Notes: a model not told the origin generated them from the sequence alone. 25,288 nucleotides of DNA from SCRD01 sp046705285 (GCA_046705285.1 JBJKQK010000132.1:1-25288); one strand, 5' to 3'; shown: positions 7,559-16,489, counted from the stretch's first letter. Numbers and translations are program-made.

Positions 7559-7690
7559 GCATTTTCTTCAGTGTCTGAAGAGAATGGATATAGGTAACCA
7601 ACGGTGGTTGAGGATTGGCAAACACAAGCTTGATTGGCTCCGCCACAGGGGTAATCATCCAGAGTGGCTGGGCGGAAAGGAAGGCTTTCC

Positions 7691-9175
7691 ATGAGGTGGA
7701 CCGCGAAGGCTTGTCTTTCCCTGATTCTGTGCGAGTTGCTGGTTTTTCTTCCTGCATGTCGCAAACGCGCCCAGGTTGGTGCTCCTCCTCCAGCCAGGCC
7801 TGAGGAACTTTCGGGCCTTCAAAAGGATCTCCAGCAGCCCTACCTGGAGCTTTTTGAGGTCTCTCCGAATCTCCGTTATTCAAAGGGGCAGATCGACTCC
7901 ATGCGGGATTACCTGCAAAAAGGCGAGCAATACTGCGTGGACCAGTTCAAGGGGCACGCGGCGAAATACAAGTCGGAGATGAACGAGGCGCAGGCGGACC
8001 TCAAGCGGCGCGGGTCAAGCATTGCTGATGGCGAGCGCCACAACTTGCACTGCAAGATCCAGCAGCTTCGCGTGCTTGAGAGCCAGGCGACGGTGCTGGC
8101 GCAGAATGCGATTCCTGTGGCTTATGACAACCGGCTGGCAAAGCTGGACCTGATCGAGAACTGGCCTTCGCAGCTTCAGCAGATTAAGCAGGATATCGCG
8201 AGCGGCGCCTATGAGAACCGGCGGTGGGGAAATGTGAAAGACATCGGGTTTCGCGACATCGCTGCAAACCAGCGGGACGACGTTCGGGCTGGCCAGGAAG
8301 CCATCAAGCAGATGAAGCAGTCCGGCATGATGCCGCCGGAGGTGAAGGACGAGGCGGTGGTTGACTACGTGAAATCGGTGGGACAGAAAGTCGCCAGGCA
8401 TTCCGACCTGCAGGTGCCGCTGAACATCACTGTACTGAACTCCAAAGAGATCAATGCGTTTGCTCTTCCGGGCGGCTACCTCTTTATCGAACGGGGATTG
8501 CTGGAGGCGGCCGACGATGAATCCGAGCTTGCCGGAGTGATTGGGCATGAAATCGCGCACGTCACGGCGCGGCACTCTCACAAGCTGATGAAGAAGGCCA
8601 CCATCGCCGGCATCATCTATCAGGCCGCCCAGATCGCTGCGATTGTTTTCACCGGCGGCATAGCTGGAATCGGAACCTATTACGCTTTCCAGTATGGTTT
8701 CTATGGGCTGGGACTCGTGCTCAACCTGAACCTGCTGGGCGTCAGCCGCGATTACGAGTTGCAGGCGGATCAATTGGGAGTCCAGTACACGTGGAACGCC
8801 GGCTACGATCCCACTGGGTTCATACGCTTCTTCGACAAGATCGCCACGCAGAAGGGCTATGTGGAAGGCGTAAGCTGGTTTCGTACGCATCCTCCCTTTT
8901 ACACCCGCATGGTCGATACCGAGCGCGAAATCATGTATCTGCCGCAAAAGAAGGACTACGTGGTGGATACAGAAGCCTTCAAACAGATGAAGAAAGCATT
9001 GACGAAGGTTGAGCGGGAGGCCGCGAAAGAGGAGAAGAACAAACCTTCCCTTTATGATTTCGCGAGAGAAGAAGGCTGCGCCGCTCCGAAGAAGTTCGAG
9101 TTTGAGCCCAATCAGCCGATCGAGCAATTGTGCCATTCGCCGAAACTTGTAACCGTGGAGATGCAACCCAATTAG
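7691..9175 (+). CDS. M48-family zinc metallopeptidase lipoprotein
   Basis: This is a periplasmic zinc endopeptidase of family M48 (PF01435; BepA/LoiP/YcaL-like), a group linked to outer-membrane protein quality control. Numbered from 7691, a lipoprotein signal ends at LPA-C23. About 160 residues of Lys/Gln-rich, probably helical sequence follow. The peptidase part shows H286-EIA-H290 (HEXXH) and the third zinc ligand, E356 in YELQAD. A hydrophobic stretch of about 55 residues lies between them and could insert into or contact membrane. The C-terminal segment includes the RTHPPFYTR motif common in this group. The 494-residue length is longer than BepA because of the N-terminal extension. ATG 7691 is chosen over GTG 7664 because AAGGAAGG (7677-7684) precedes it and it yields a complete lipoprotein signal. 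A possible terminator follows at 9292. Confidence 0.93.
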   Translation: MRWTAKACLSLILCELLVFLPACRKRAQVGAPPPARPEELSGLQKDLQQPYLELFEVSPNLRYSKGQIDSMRDYLQKGEQYCVDQFKGHAAKYKSEMNEAQADLKRRGSSIADGERHNLHCKIQQLRVLESQATVLAQNAIPVAYDNRLAKLDLIENWPSQLQQIKQDIASGAYENRRWGNVKDIGFRDIAANQRDDVRAGQEAIKQMKQSGMMPPEVKDEAVVDYVKSVGQKVARHSDLQVPLNITVLNSKEINAFALPGGYLFIERGLLEAADDESELAGVIGHEIAHVTARHSHKLMKKATIAGIIYQAAQIAAIVFTGGIAGIGTYYAFQYGFYGLGLVLNLNLLGVSRDYELQADQLGVQYTWNAGYDPTGFIRFFDKIATQKGYVEGVSWFRTHPPFYTRMVDTEREIMYLPQKKDYVVDTEAFKQMKKALTKVEREAAKEEKNKPSLYDFAREEGCAAPKKFEFEPNQPIEQLCHSPKLVTVEMQPN

Positions 9176-9291
9176 GCCCTGGATCGGCCAAAATAGACTT
9201 TGCGCCGTCAGGAGGGAAAGAGGCTGGTTCTTCTGGCGGCGCGCTCCTCTGATCGCAAACCCTGCTCCTGCAGTAAAGTTCTGGAACTAGC

Positions 9292-9324
9292 GAGGGCCTT
9301 AACGGGCCTTTACCCTCTTCTTTT
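9292..9324 (+). terminator. Possible Rho-independent terminator after the M48 gene
   Basis: GAGGG (9292-9296) pairs with CCCTC (9313-9317). Inside it, GGCC/GGCC (9295-9298, 9305-9308) can pair as an alternative, and the stem is followed by TTCTTTT (9318-9324). The stem is imperfect and 117 bases past the stop, so confidence is moderate to low. Confidence 0.35.
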
Positions 9325-9428
9325 CCCAAGATTAAAGTTCTTCGTCCAGGCAAATCCCGAATTGAGAGTTCCGACTTCCTCCTCCATGATAAGGACCTCA
9401 ATCTCCTTTGCACGCTCGGAGGGAGAAC

Positions 9429-9743
9429 ATGAAAGTCGCTGCTGCGCTGTGTTTTTTGCTTGCCACACGTAACTTTTGTCATGCCGTTGAAAAGCCTGAA
9501 GCGTCGCATTTGAGAGCGCTGGAGCGCATCGCAGTTTATGCCTCGGCCCAATTTGACGCCGCCCCTACCTATAACGCAATCCGCTCTTGCCCGGTGGAAT
9601 ACATTTGCAGAGAAGGAAATCCCTCAATGAGGATCTTTGCCGGCAATGTTTCTATCTTTCCGGTGATGGAGGGCTCAGCGCGGGTCGCGGATTACGCTTC
9701 GAGAAGGCTTCCCCAAAACCGTCCCAGGCTGGCCAGAACGTGA
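9429..9743 (+). CDS. Doubtful small secreted ORF
   Basis: The ATG at 9429 follows GGAGGGAG (9419-9426) closely and opens with a signal-like stretch, MKVAAALCFLLATRNFCHA. The remaining roughly 85 residues match nothing I know and contain scattered cysteines. The frame ends at 9743, 229 bases before the DUF481 gene. Start context and signal peptide argue for a gene; the short length and lack of resemblance argue against it. It could also be a decayed remnant. Confidence 0.3.
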   Translation: MKVAAALCFLLATRNFCHAVEKPEASHLRALERIAVYASAQFDAAPTYNAIRSCPVEYICREGNPSMRIFAGNVSIFPVMEGSARVADYASRRLPQNRPRLART

Positions 9744-9941
9744 CGCCGAATCACCATTGGCGGCTATGCGACGGCAGCATACAGTAAGCTTCGATTTTGG
9801 CAAGGAAGATCTGCGGTGCAAGGTTTGCCTATCGCCGGGTTTTGCCGGGAGAATCAGCGAGGAGTTGTGTTACTCTCGAAAAGAGGCAGGTGGGCAAATC
9901 ATTTGTTGGGCAGGTCGTTAACTGCCAATCAAATTCCGGCT

Positions 9942-9960
9942 TGAGGGGGCACCCCCCTTA
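9942..9960 (+). promoter_or_regulatory. Hairpin directly before the DUF481 ribosome site
   Basis: TGAGGGG (9942-9948) pairs with CCCCTTA (9954-9960), including one G-T pair, around a 5-base loop. The ribosome site TGAGGA (9961-9966) starts at the next base. A weaker stem GGCAG/CTGCC (9909-9913, 9922-9926) precedes it. This arrangement could affect translation of the barrel protein mRNA. Confidence 0.35.
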
Positions 9961-9972
9961 TGAGGATGACTG

Positions 9973-11040
9973 ATGCGACACTCAAGGCTAGCACTGACCT
10001 TTCTGATATTCAGCACGGCAGCTCTGGCTCAGGGGGAAGTTATTCATTTGAAGAACGGCGACCGTCTTAACGGTTCCTTCCAGCGGTTGCTCGGCGGAAA
10101 CATTGTTTTCAAGACCGATAATCTGGGAACTCTCACGATCCCTGCAGCTAATGTTTCGAGCTTTAGCATCCCGGGGCCCGTGGTGGTGATTCTCAACAAC
10201 GGCAAGTCGGAGCGCGGTTATTTTTCTTTGACCAATGGTACCTGGCAACTCAAGTCGGGCACGCAGACCACAACGCTGAAGTTGGCTGACGTGACGGCGA
10301 TTTATCCCTACGATGTGTACAACAAGGAGAATCCGAATGGGCCCCACAGGCCCTGGGAGGATTGGAAGGGCCAGGGCGCTCTTGGCTACGTTCTGCAGCA
10401 GTCCAGCCAGCACTCCAAATCGCTCTCCATCAACTTTACCAGCAGCCGCGTCGAGCCTGCGCTGCCGGGCATGGCTCCCCGCCGCGCAACCCATTTTTCC
10501 TTGAACATGGCCTACGCAACCGTCACCCAGTCCGGCGTGACAACCAAAGCCAATACGCTGACGTCGGTCTTGCGACAGGACTTTTTTATCGGTGGAAGCG
10601 CACGCAACTATCTTTTCTTACAGGGCGAGTGGGACCACATCCAGCCGCAGGAATTGACCTTGCGGCAGACCTATGGTGGCGGCTTTGGCCGCAACCTGGT
10701 CCAGCACCCCAGATTTACGTTCTCCGTCCAGGGCGGCCTGACCTACGTGAGGAGCAGCTTTTCGACAGGAGTGCTCCGAAATGAAATGGAGGCTTTAGCG
10801 GGCGAAAAGATTGTTGCGACCGTTTTCAAACGTTTGAATATCGACCATGAGTTTGATGTCTATCCCAGCCTGACTTCGACAGGAGATTACCGGTTCAATT
10901 CCGTGACTGCGTTGAATGCGCCGATCTCTAAGCGGCTCTCGTTCAACATTACCCTGACCGATGAGTACCTCAGCCCTCCCATCCCAGGCACGCAGGCCAA
11001 CGTTTTGATCCTCAGCACGGGTTTGGGTGTCAATTTTTGA
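9973..11040 (+). CDS. DUF481-family outer-membrane beta-barrel protein
   Basis: This is a YdiY-like DUF481 protein (PF04338), expected as a beta-barrel in the outer membrane; its cargo is unknown. A signal peptide (residues 1-19, ending ALA|Q) is followed by a small beta-rich domain of about 100 residues starting EVIHLKNGDRLNG, which looks like two repeats of an Sm/SH3-like fold. From about residue 130 there are alternating amphipathic strands with a conserved DUF481 look, and the protein ends on Phe, the usual C-terminal barrel residue. GAGGA at 9962-9966 lies 6 bases before the ATG. The gene is convergent with the CDF-like gene, only 23 bases apart, with no recognisable terminator between them. 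Confidence 0.85.
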   Translation: MRHSRLALTFLIFSTAALAQGEVIHLKNGDRLNGSFQRLLGGNIVFKTDNLGTLTIPAANVSSFSIPGPVVVILNNGKSERGYFSLTNGTWQLKSGTQTTTLKLADVTAIYPYDVYNKENPNGPHRPWEDWKGQGALGYVLQQSSQHSKSLSINFTSSRVEPALPGMAPRRATHFSLNMAYATVTQSGVTTKANTLTSVLRQDFFIGGSARNYLFLQGEWDHIQPQELTLRQTYGGGFGRNLVQHPRFTFSVQGGLTYVRSSFSTGVLRNEMEALAGEKIVATVFKRLNIDHEFDVYPSLTSTGDYRFNSVTALNAPISKRLSFNITLTDEYLSPPIPGTQANVLILSTGLGVNF

Positions 11041-11063
11041 ATACTTTCAGGACGACGAACGAT

Positions 11064-11711
11064 TCAGCAGCAGGAATCGCCGCGCAGTGCTTTTCTGCCT
11101 TCCATGCATATCACCGGAACCGCCACGAGCGCTGCCGCCGGGTCGATCCAGCGGACGTGAAGAATGGCATTCAGGGCCAGCCCGGCGAGAGTGATTGCGG
11201 CCATGTATGCACAGGTGGCAGACTGCACCGCATCGGCGCCCAATGCCACATTGCCGGTTGTCCTGCCGGCTCTGCGTTTGGCCGAGCTGAGCATGGGCAT
11301 CACGATCAGAGCCGCAACGGCCACGCCTATGCCCATCCAGCTTGTTTCCGGATGCACATCCTGCCACAGCGCGAAGCCAGAGGCGAAGACGATGACCCCC
11401 GCCAGAATAAAAAGCAGAATTCCGGCCAGCCTTGAGGCCCGGACCTCGCTGAGGGCAAATCGGGGAACAAATTGCAGAAGCACTACCAGCGCCGACATCA
11501 GCTCGACGAAACTGTCCGCGCCAAATGCCAACAGCACCGGACTGCGGGCGCGCCAAGACGCCACCAGGGCAATTACGCACTCGGCCGTCATCCACAGAAG
11601 CGTGATAACCTGCAGCCGTCGGATGTGTTGCTTCATCTTGCCGGACACGGCGCCGCAAGCGCAGCTTTGCACCGGCATTTCTGCCGCAGTTTCTTCCGGA
11701 TATTTCATCAT
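11064..11711 (-). CDS. Divergent CDF-like cation transporter membrane protein
   Basis: A six-segment membrane protein resembling the transmembrane half of cation diffusion facilitators (PF01545). The TM2-like segment GADSFVE keeps an acidic pair, D66 and E70, where FieF has two Asp. In the TM5-like segment GADAVQSATCAYM, however, the usual HxxxD is replaced by Q163 and C167. The cytoplasmic C-terminal CDF domain is absent: the protein stops at 215 residues with a CC tail. The N-terminus carries CAC (C17, C19). These cysteines may bind a soft metal, which is an inference. ATG 11711 is chosen because AGGGA precedes it by 6 bases; GTG 11726 is an alternative. It lies 144 bases downstream of tamB on the same strand and may be read from the same transcript or from its own promoter. 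Confidence 0.72.
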   Translation of the reverse strand: MMKYPEETAAEMPVQSCACGAVSGKMKQHIRRLQVITLLWMTAECVIALVASWRARSPVLLAFGADSFVELMSALVVLLQFVPRFALSEVRASRLAGILLFILAGVIVFASGFALWQDVHPETSWMGIGVAVAALIVMPMLSSAKRRAGRTTGNVALGADAVQSATCAYMAAITLAGLALNAILHVRWIDPAAALVAVPVICMEGRKALRGDSCC

Positions 11712-11855
11712 TGCCGGTCCCTGCACTGTTTCTATACCCAGTCCTGCCTCTTGTCCAGTGCCAACGCCATCAAAAAGGAAACTCCAATTCTCTCTGCGAA
11801 CCTCGCCGACAATTCGGACTCTGTTGCAGGCCCGGCAACAACACCCAGGGGATGG

Positions 11856-14800
11856 CTATTTAAACCGCTTCCTGAATTTCAATTCCAGACCGAAGATGCC
11901 GTTCTGGTCCCGGAAGCCTCGCACGGACATCCGGGGATTGACGGTAAAATCGAACTCGATCACCCGGTACAACGAGTTCGCAGTGCTGGTTTGATAAGTA
12001 AGGGTGAGTTTTGAAGAGAGTTGCTGCTCGATGGTGAGAACCGGGCCTCCCAATGTTCCAACCTCGCTGGAAATGGGAGAAAGCTTGATGCGGCTTACTC
12101 CGAACAGACGCTGGATTCTTCCGCTGATCTGGCTGGAAAGCGCCTGGGAAAGCAGGCCCGTGCTTGCAGAGGAAAGAGGGCTGGTGGGTTGAGGTGCAAA
12201 CTCCTCCAGGCGCCTCGAATATCCGAACGCCAGCAGGGAGAGGATATCTTCGGTGGGCAACGGAGGATCAGAGCGATAGGACAACTTGATGCGGTCCGGG
12301 GGCCCGGATAGCTCCAGGGTCAGGTCGTACTTGTCTACCTGGGTGTTCACCTGCAGGTCGAGGACGGGTTCTGTCTGGAACGGGTTGCTCATCGAGATGT
12401 CACCACGTGTCAGCGTGTAGCGGTTGCCGCGGAAGACAGTCTGGCCGCTGCGCAGGTAGATATTGCCCACGGCCACAGGGTTGGCAAGGGTTCCCTGCAG
12501 ACGGATGTCGATGTCGGAAACAAGGCGAAGGTTATGGGTTTCAATCCGCACGGGACGAAGAGATGCGAGACGCACGTTGAGGTTGATGTGGGAAGCGAAA
12601 GGTGAAGGTGCATTCGGAGACGGCGCGCCCAGGAGATTGCTGGAGCCGGTTAAGAAATCCACCAGGCTGAGGTTCTCAGGCGCGAAGATATTACGGACTG
12701 AGATGTTGCCGCTCAACTGTCCTCGTTCGGCGGTCCCTGCCAGCCTCAGATCGCCGTCCAGAACCGAAGTGAAGTCTGCCGGGTAACGCACGCGGACTTG
12801 TGAAAGCCTAGTGTGGATTTGATAACGCAAGCCTTCCTGAAGGACCATGAAGCCACCAAGATCAACGGTTCCACCGCCGACGGTCCCTTTCAGGGAAGAA
12901 ATAACGGCCCGTTCACCCTGCAGTTTGATGGTGCCATTCAGAGAGTTCAGGCGGAAGGGAAGTTCAGGATATCCCAGACCGACATCTTTCACCTCGACTG
13001 TGCCGTTCAGGTCCGGCTCGGCCAGCGTGCCCCTCACGCGCACTTCCACGTCGGATTCACCGGTTGCTTGCACGCGGCTCTCGAGCAGGCTAAGCAGGGT
13101 GGCGGCCGCTTTGCCCCGGACGGTGAAATCGAGCGAAGGCGGCTGTCTAAAGCGGATCGAGCCGCCGACCTCAAAGTTGGTTGACTCTCCCTGCAGCCGA
13201 AACTGCGTGAACTCCAGGTTTTGCTTTGCGTAGCTGACTTCAACAGGAGCGGCGTTGGATAGTTTAAGCGACGGGAAATTTATCTTTAGCTGCTGGATCT
13301 GGCTGTTTCCTACTATCTGTCCCCTTTCCATGAGGGGGCCGCTGATCGAGAAGGATCCGCTAAGGGAAACTTGAGCCGCCATGGAGTGGCCGGAAAACTC
13401 TTCAATCCAGGGGTCGGCCCGCAAATCAGAATACTGCCCGGAGAGGTGCAGCGGCCAGTTGTTACGCGTTTCCATATCCCCTCGCGCCTGAAAATTGCCC
13501 GTCTGCCCGCCGCCACCTTTTACCTTAATGCTGATCTGCTGCCCCTGCCATTCGGCATCGCCATGGATGCTTCCGAGTGACTGGCCTTTCCATGAGAGTT
13601 GAGTGACATCCAGTGTGGAGTGTACCCGTGCGTTGTCGAAACTGCCTTTGCCGTCCAGATCAAAACTGACAAGGCCGGAGACTTCGCCGTTGCCTTTTGC
13701 GCCGGGCTTCTGAGGTATGAACATGTGGAGGTGGCCAAGCGGAAAATCCCGACCACGCAGATTGGCGGAGAAGGTGCGCTGAACCGGGTTGATCTCCAAG
13801 TCGCCCTCGGCATGCCCCTTTCCCTCGACAAGTTCTATGTCACTCGCCTCCCAGGCGGATTTGCTGGCGAGAACGTTCGCTGAGAGAGAAGCGAACGGCA
13901 GCCCGGCGAACTTGCCTTTGTGAACAGTGATCTGCCCACGCCCGGAAAGATTTTCGACTGTGCCCTCAGCCTGTACCTGGCCTGTCAACAGACCTTCCAT
14001 CGAAGGTTTCAGGTCTAGGGCGGCGCGCAACCCGGCAAGTGGAGTCTCCCGGGCCGTCGCTTGCAGCCGGACCGCGCTGTGGGGTTCAAGCTTCCAGTGA
14101 ATGAGGGTGGCTTCAGCATTCAGGATCAGCGAACTCTTGCCAAGCCTCAGCCGTCCTGACTGGATCCGTACGCGTTGCGGCGAAGCAAGGATGCCAGCCT
14201 GAATACTGTCCCAAAGCCATCCGCCGTAATTGAAATTGCCGGCGGAGATTTGACCGTCGATTTCGGGATTAGAAAGCGTTCCCGAAACCGTGCCGTTGAA
14301 GACCGCCTGGCTATGCAGTTTGATCGGCAGCGGATGCTTCGTTTCGATCAGGATTTTTGCCACAGGGCGCCATTCTTCAAAATCCGTGGTCATGAATTTG
14401 ACCGCGAGGGATGACCGGATGTTGCCGAATGTCCCCTGGACCGCCAGACTTGAATGGGGTGTTGAAATCTGAGCGTCTTTGATGGTAAGCACAGCTTTGC
14501 GATCCAGAACGAGCGATCCCTGGGCATGGCCGCTGAGAGAGAGCCCTGCCGCCGGCTGTTGCGCGGGAGGAAGCAGTTGGAGGTCAAACTGGCCTTGCAG
14601 TCCGGAGGGGCGTTGCCAATCGGCGTCTACGACTCCGCTGATGATCGCGTGGGGATGGATAATTCCAATGGAGCCCGCAGACGCGGGGAAAGCGTTTAAT
14701 AGAGCGCTGAGATCGAGCTTTTCAATGCGGCTGCGCAGGACGATTCGAGGTGAAGCCCTGGCGAAAGACACGTTCGCTTCGCCCCGGGCTCGGCCTTCGA

Positions 14801-15824
14801 TCCCGGCAAAGACCAAATCGGAAAGCTTCATGTTGTTACCGGGGGTCAAGTCGTAGTCCGCGGAAAGACTGATGGGGCCGGGTTTGAATCGAGGCGTTTT
14901 CAACCTCAGCTCACGCACTTGCATGCGGCCTTCCACCGAAAGGCCCTTCTCGCCGTAATTGCCCTTCCCGTCGATATAGAGATAGCCGCTTTCAAGCGAA
15001 GTGGATTTCAGGGCCCGGGCCAGTTTCTGAAGGCCGCCATTGGTGCGGAATTCAAAACTTCCGGCAGGCTGAGGCGTCCAGCGAAGAGAACCGGCAAGGT
15101 GTCCTCGAAGGTTTTCGATTTGCCAGCTTAGAGCTTGCAGTTGCAACTGGTTGCTTGAAAGCGTGAATGAGGTGGCAAATGAAACAGGCGGAAGCGTCCC
15201 GGATTTCCAGGCGAAGACCACTGCGGACGAGGCTATCGTGCCAAGGTAATGGTGCATCTGGCTGATGTGCAGTTCAATCGCCAGGTTGCGGGCGGAGGCC
15301 CCGAAACGTATGCGTTGATTGTTCCAGTCCAGAGTGGTGTGGCCCAGGTTCAGGTGCTTGATCCCCAGGTTGAACAGATCCGCCAGACCTTGGCCCTGCC
15401 CCGGGGAGACGGTAGCGCCGGGCACATTCGTTGAGCCGTCAGGATAGGTACGAATGCGGAGGCTGGCCTGCTGCCACTGGAGCTTTCGGAGCAGGAGGCG
15501 AAATTCTACCAATGACTCCGGACTGATGTCTGCAACGACATCGCTTGCTGAGAAAAGAGGAAGGCTGGAATCCCTTTCAAGACCATGGATGACCAACCGC
15601 CGGGCGCTGACTCTCAGGCTGAGAGGGCGAAAACGCATCCCGTCGATCTCGACCTTTCCACCAGTTATCTGCGCCAGACTGTTTTCGATCCGATGCTGCA
15701 GGATGTTCCGGAACCACCCCGTTCCGGCCAGGCTGATGACGATAGCAGAGAGAACGACCAGGATTCCCGCCGCATAAATCAGCCAGTGCATCACTTTCGG
15801 CAATTTCAGATTCGCGAGTTTCAC
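11856..15824 (-). CDS. tamB: TamB-family envelope transport/assembly protein
   Basis: TamB spans the periplasm and works with an Omp85 partner in outer-membrane protein assembly; AsmA-like relatives move lipids between membranes. An inner-membrane signal anchor lies at about residues 12-34. About 900 residues of repetitive amphipathic beta strands follow, of the beta-taco, AsmA-like type. The last roughly 370 residues are the TamB/DUF490 domain (PF04357), with recognisable TLANPVAVGNIYLRSG, GNRYTLTRGDISMSNP and SDPPLPTEDILSLLAFG segments and an RKRFK terminus. At 1322 residues it is normal length. The start is GTG 15824 with GAGGAAAGG just upstream. The gene begins 18 bases after the SurA-like stop and belongs to the Omp85 operon, which strongly supports the assignment. 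Confidence 0.95.
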   Translation of the reverse strand: MKLANLKLPKVMHWLIYAAGILVVLSAIVISLAGTGWFRNILQHRIENSLAQITGGKVEIDGMRFRPLSLRVSARRLVIHGLERDSSLPLFSASDVVADISPESLVEFRLLLRKLQWQQASLRIRTYPDGSTNVPGATVSPGQGQGLADLFNLGIKHLNLGHTTLDWNNQRIRFGASARNLAIELHISQMHHYLGTIASSAVVFAWKSGTLPPVSFATSFTLSSNQLQLQALSWQIENLRGHLAGSLRWTPQPAGSFEFRTNGGLQKLARALKSTSLESGYLYIDGKGNYGEKGLSVEGRMQVRELRLKTPRFKPGPISLSADYDLTPGNNMKLSDLVFAGIEGRARGEANVSFARASPRIVLRSRIEKLDLSALLNAFPASAGSIGIIHPHAIISGVVDADWQRPSGLQGQFDLQLLPPAQQPAAGLSLSGHAQGSLVLDRKAVLTIKDAQISTPHSSLAVQGTFGNIRSSLAVKFMTTDFEEWRPVAKILIETKHPLPIKLHSQAVFNGTVSGTLSNPEIDGQISAGNFNYGGWLWDSIQAGILASPQRVRIQSGRLRLGKSSLILNAEATLIHWKLEPHSAVRLQATARETPLAGLRAALDLKPSMEGLLTGQVQAEGTVENLSGRGQITVHKGKFAGLPFASLSANVLASKSAWEASDIELVEGKGHAEGDLEINPVQRTFSANLRGRDFPLGHLHMFIPQKPGAKGNGEVSGLVSFDLDGKGSFDNARVHSTLDVTQLSWKGQSLGSIHGDAEWQGQQISIKVKGGGGQTGNFQARGDMETRNNWPLHLSGQYSDLRADPWIEEFSGHSMAAQVSLSGSFSISGPLMERGQIVGNSQIQQLKINFPSLKLSNAAPVEVSYAKQNLEFTQFRLQGESTNFEVGGSIRFRQPPSLDFTVRGKAAATLLSLLESRVQATGESDVEVRVRGTLAEPDLNGTVEVKDVGLGYPELPFRLNSLNGTIKLQGERAVISSLKGTVGGGTVDLGGFMVLQEGLRYQIHTRLSQVRVRYPADFTSVLDGDLRLAGTAERGQLSGNISVRNIFAPENLSLVDFLTGSSNLLGAPSPNAPSPFASHINLNVRLASLRPVRIETHNLRLVSDIDIRLQGTLANPVAVGNIYLRSGQTVFRGNRYTLTRGDISMSNPFQTEPVLDLQVNTQVDKYDLTLELSGPPDRIKLSYRSDPPLPTEDILSLLAFGYSRRLEEFAPQPTSPLSSASTGLLSQALSSQISGRIQRLFGVSRIKLSPISSEVGTLGGPVLTIEQQLSSKLTLTYQTSTANSLYRVIEFDFTVNPRMSVRGFRDQNGIFGLELKFRKRFK

Positions 15825-15842
15825 TCAGCCTTTCCTCTCGAC

Positions 15843-16448
15843 TCAGTCCGAATGAACCGTCACGCGGTGAGTCGATTTCAGCCGGTCGAGCCAATTCCCC
15901 AACAGTTGATTCATTTTCTTTTGTATCAGGATTTCCTGGATTTGCTCCCGAACATCATCCAGCGAAGGCGGAGCACCCGAATGGCCTTTGGCGTACTCCG
16001 GCACAAAGATGTTTTTGTAGTAGTCCTCGACTTCGCCCGGGTCGGGCAATGCCGCGGGACGCAGGCGATTATTGATCATTCGCAGCGTGTGCTGATAAAG
16101 CTCCAGGCGGGTCAATACCTGTTGCTCCGTCATCCCAAGCAACTTGAGCGCCGAGTGGTACGCCTCTTGGCTGGAGAATTTCTTTTCCACCTCGCTCAGC
16201 GTTTCTTCGGCTGTTTTCCTGCCGTTGCTCGATTCCCTGACTGGCGTCCTCAGTTGTTCAGTGAGGAGCGCCTGGCTGATGAGCCTGTTCAAGACAGCTT
16301 TCCTCTGGGCTTTGCTCGGTGTGCCCTCCGGCGATTCGCCGTTAAGAAACCGCTCGAAATGGTACTCCTGAATCAGATCGCGCTGCGTAATGGCGTCGTA
16401 GCCAACGGAGGCGACCACCTTGTCCAGCATTTCAGCCTTTGCGGACAC
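15843..16448 (-). CDS. SurA-like periplasmic chaperone lacking the PPIase domain
   Basis: The sequence resembles the SurA N-terminal chaperone domain (PF09312/PF13624 type). It opens EMLDKVVASVGYDAITQRDL, continues with long helices, and has a C-terminal helix pair around LDDVREQIQEILIQKKMNQLL that follows the chaperone fold. No rotamase/parvulin domain is present, so the protein is about 200 residues rather than 430. It probably escorts unfolded barrel proteins to the Omp85 partner. GTG 16448 is the first conventional start, but it begins inside a signal peptide. Reading upstream in frame gives LLILGCLLFGITAFLPVSA|KAE, so the real start is earlier, perhaps ATT 16490-16488, which overlaps the Omp85 stop as TAATT. 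Otherwise there is a sequencing error upstream. Confidence 0.82.
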   Translation of the reverse strand: MSAKAEMLDKVVASVGYDAITQRDLIQEYHFERFLNGESPEGTPSKAQRKAVLNRLISQALLTEQLRTPVRESSNGRKTAEETLSEVEKKFSSQEAYHSALKLLGMTEQQVLTRLELYQHTLRMINNRLRPAALPDPGEVEDYYKNIFVPEYAKGHSGAPPSLDDVREQIQEILIQKKMNQLLGNWLDRLKSTHRVTVHSD

Positions 16449-16489
16449 GGGCAGAAAGGCGGTGATCCCGAACAGCAGGCACCCCAGAA

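Larger units (their letters stand above)
7305..7690. other. Intergenic region before the M48 peptidase gene
   Basis: No protein gene is supported here. The region holds the 10-bp hairpin listed separately, a CRP-type palindrome at 7543-7558 and a TATAGG hexamer at 7589-7594, which together look like the control region of the M48 gene. Confidence 0.4.

Noticed and set aside
8015..9166. 383-codon open frame antisense to the M48 peptidase gene
   Set aside because: It mirrors a clear M48 gene with catalytic motifs; the antisense translation has no family resemblance and is a by-product of high G+C codon use.
11164..11994. 276-codon plus-strand frame over the CDF-like gene
   Set aside because: The minus-strand product has six credible membrane helices with CDF motifs; the plus-strand product shows no domain.
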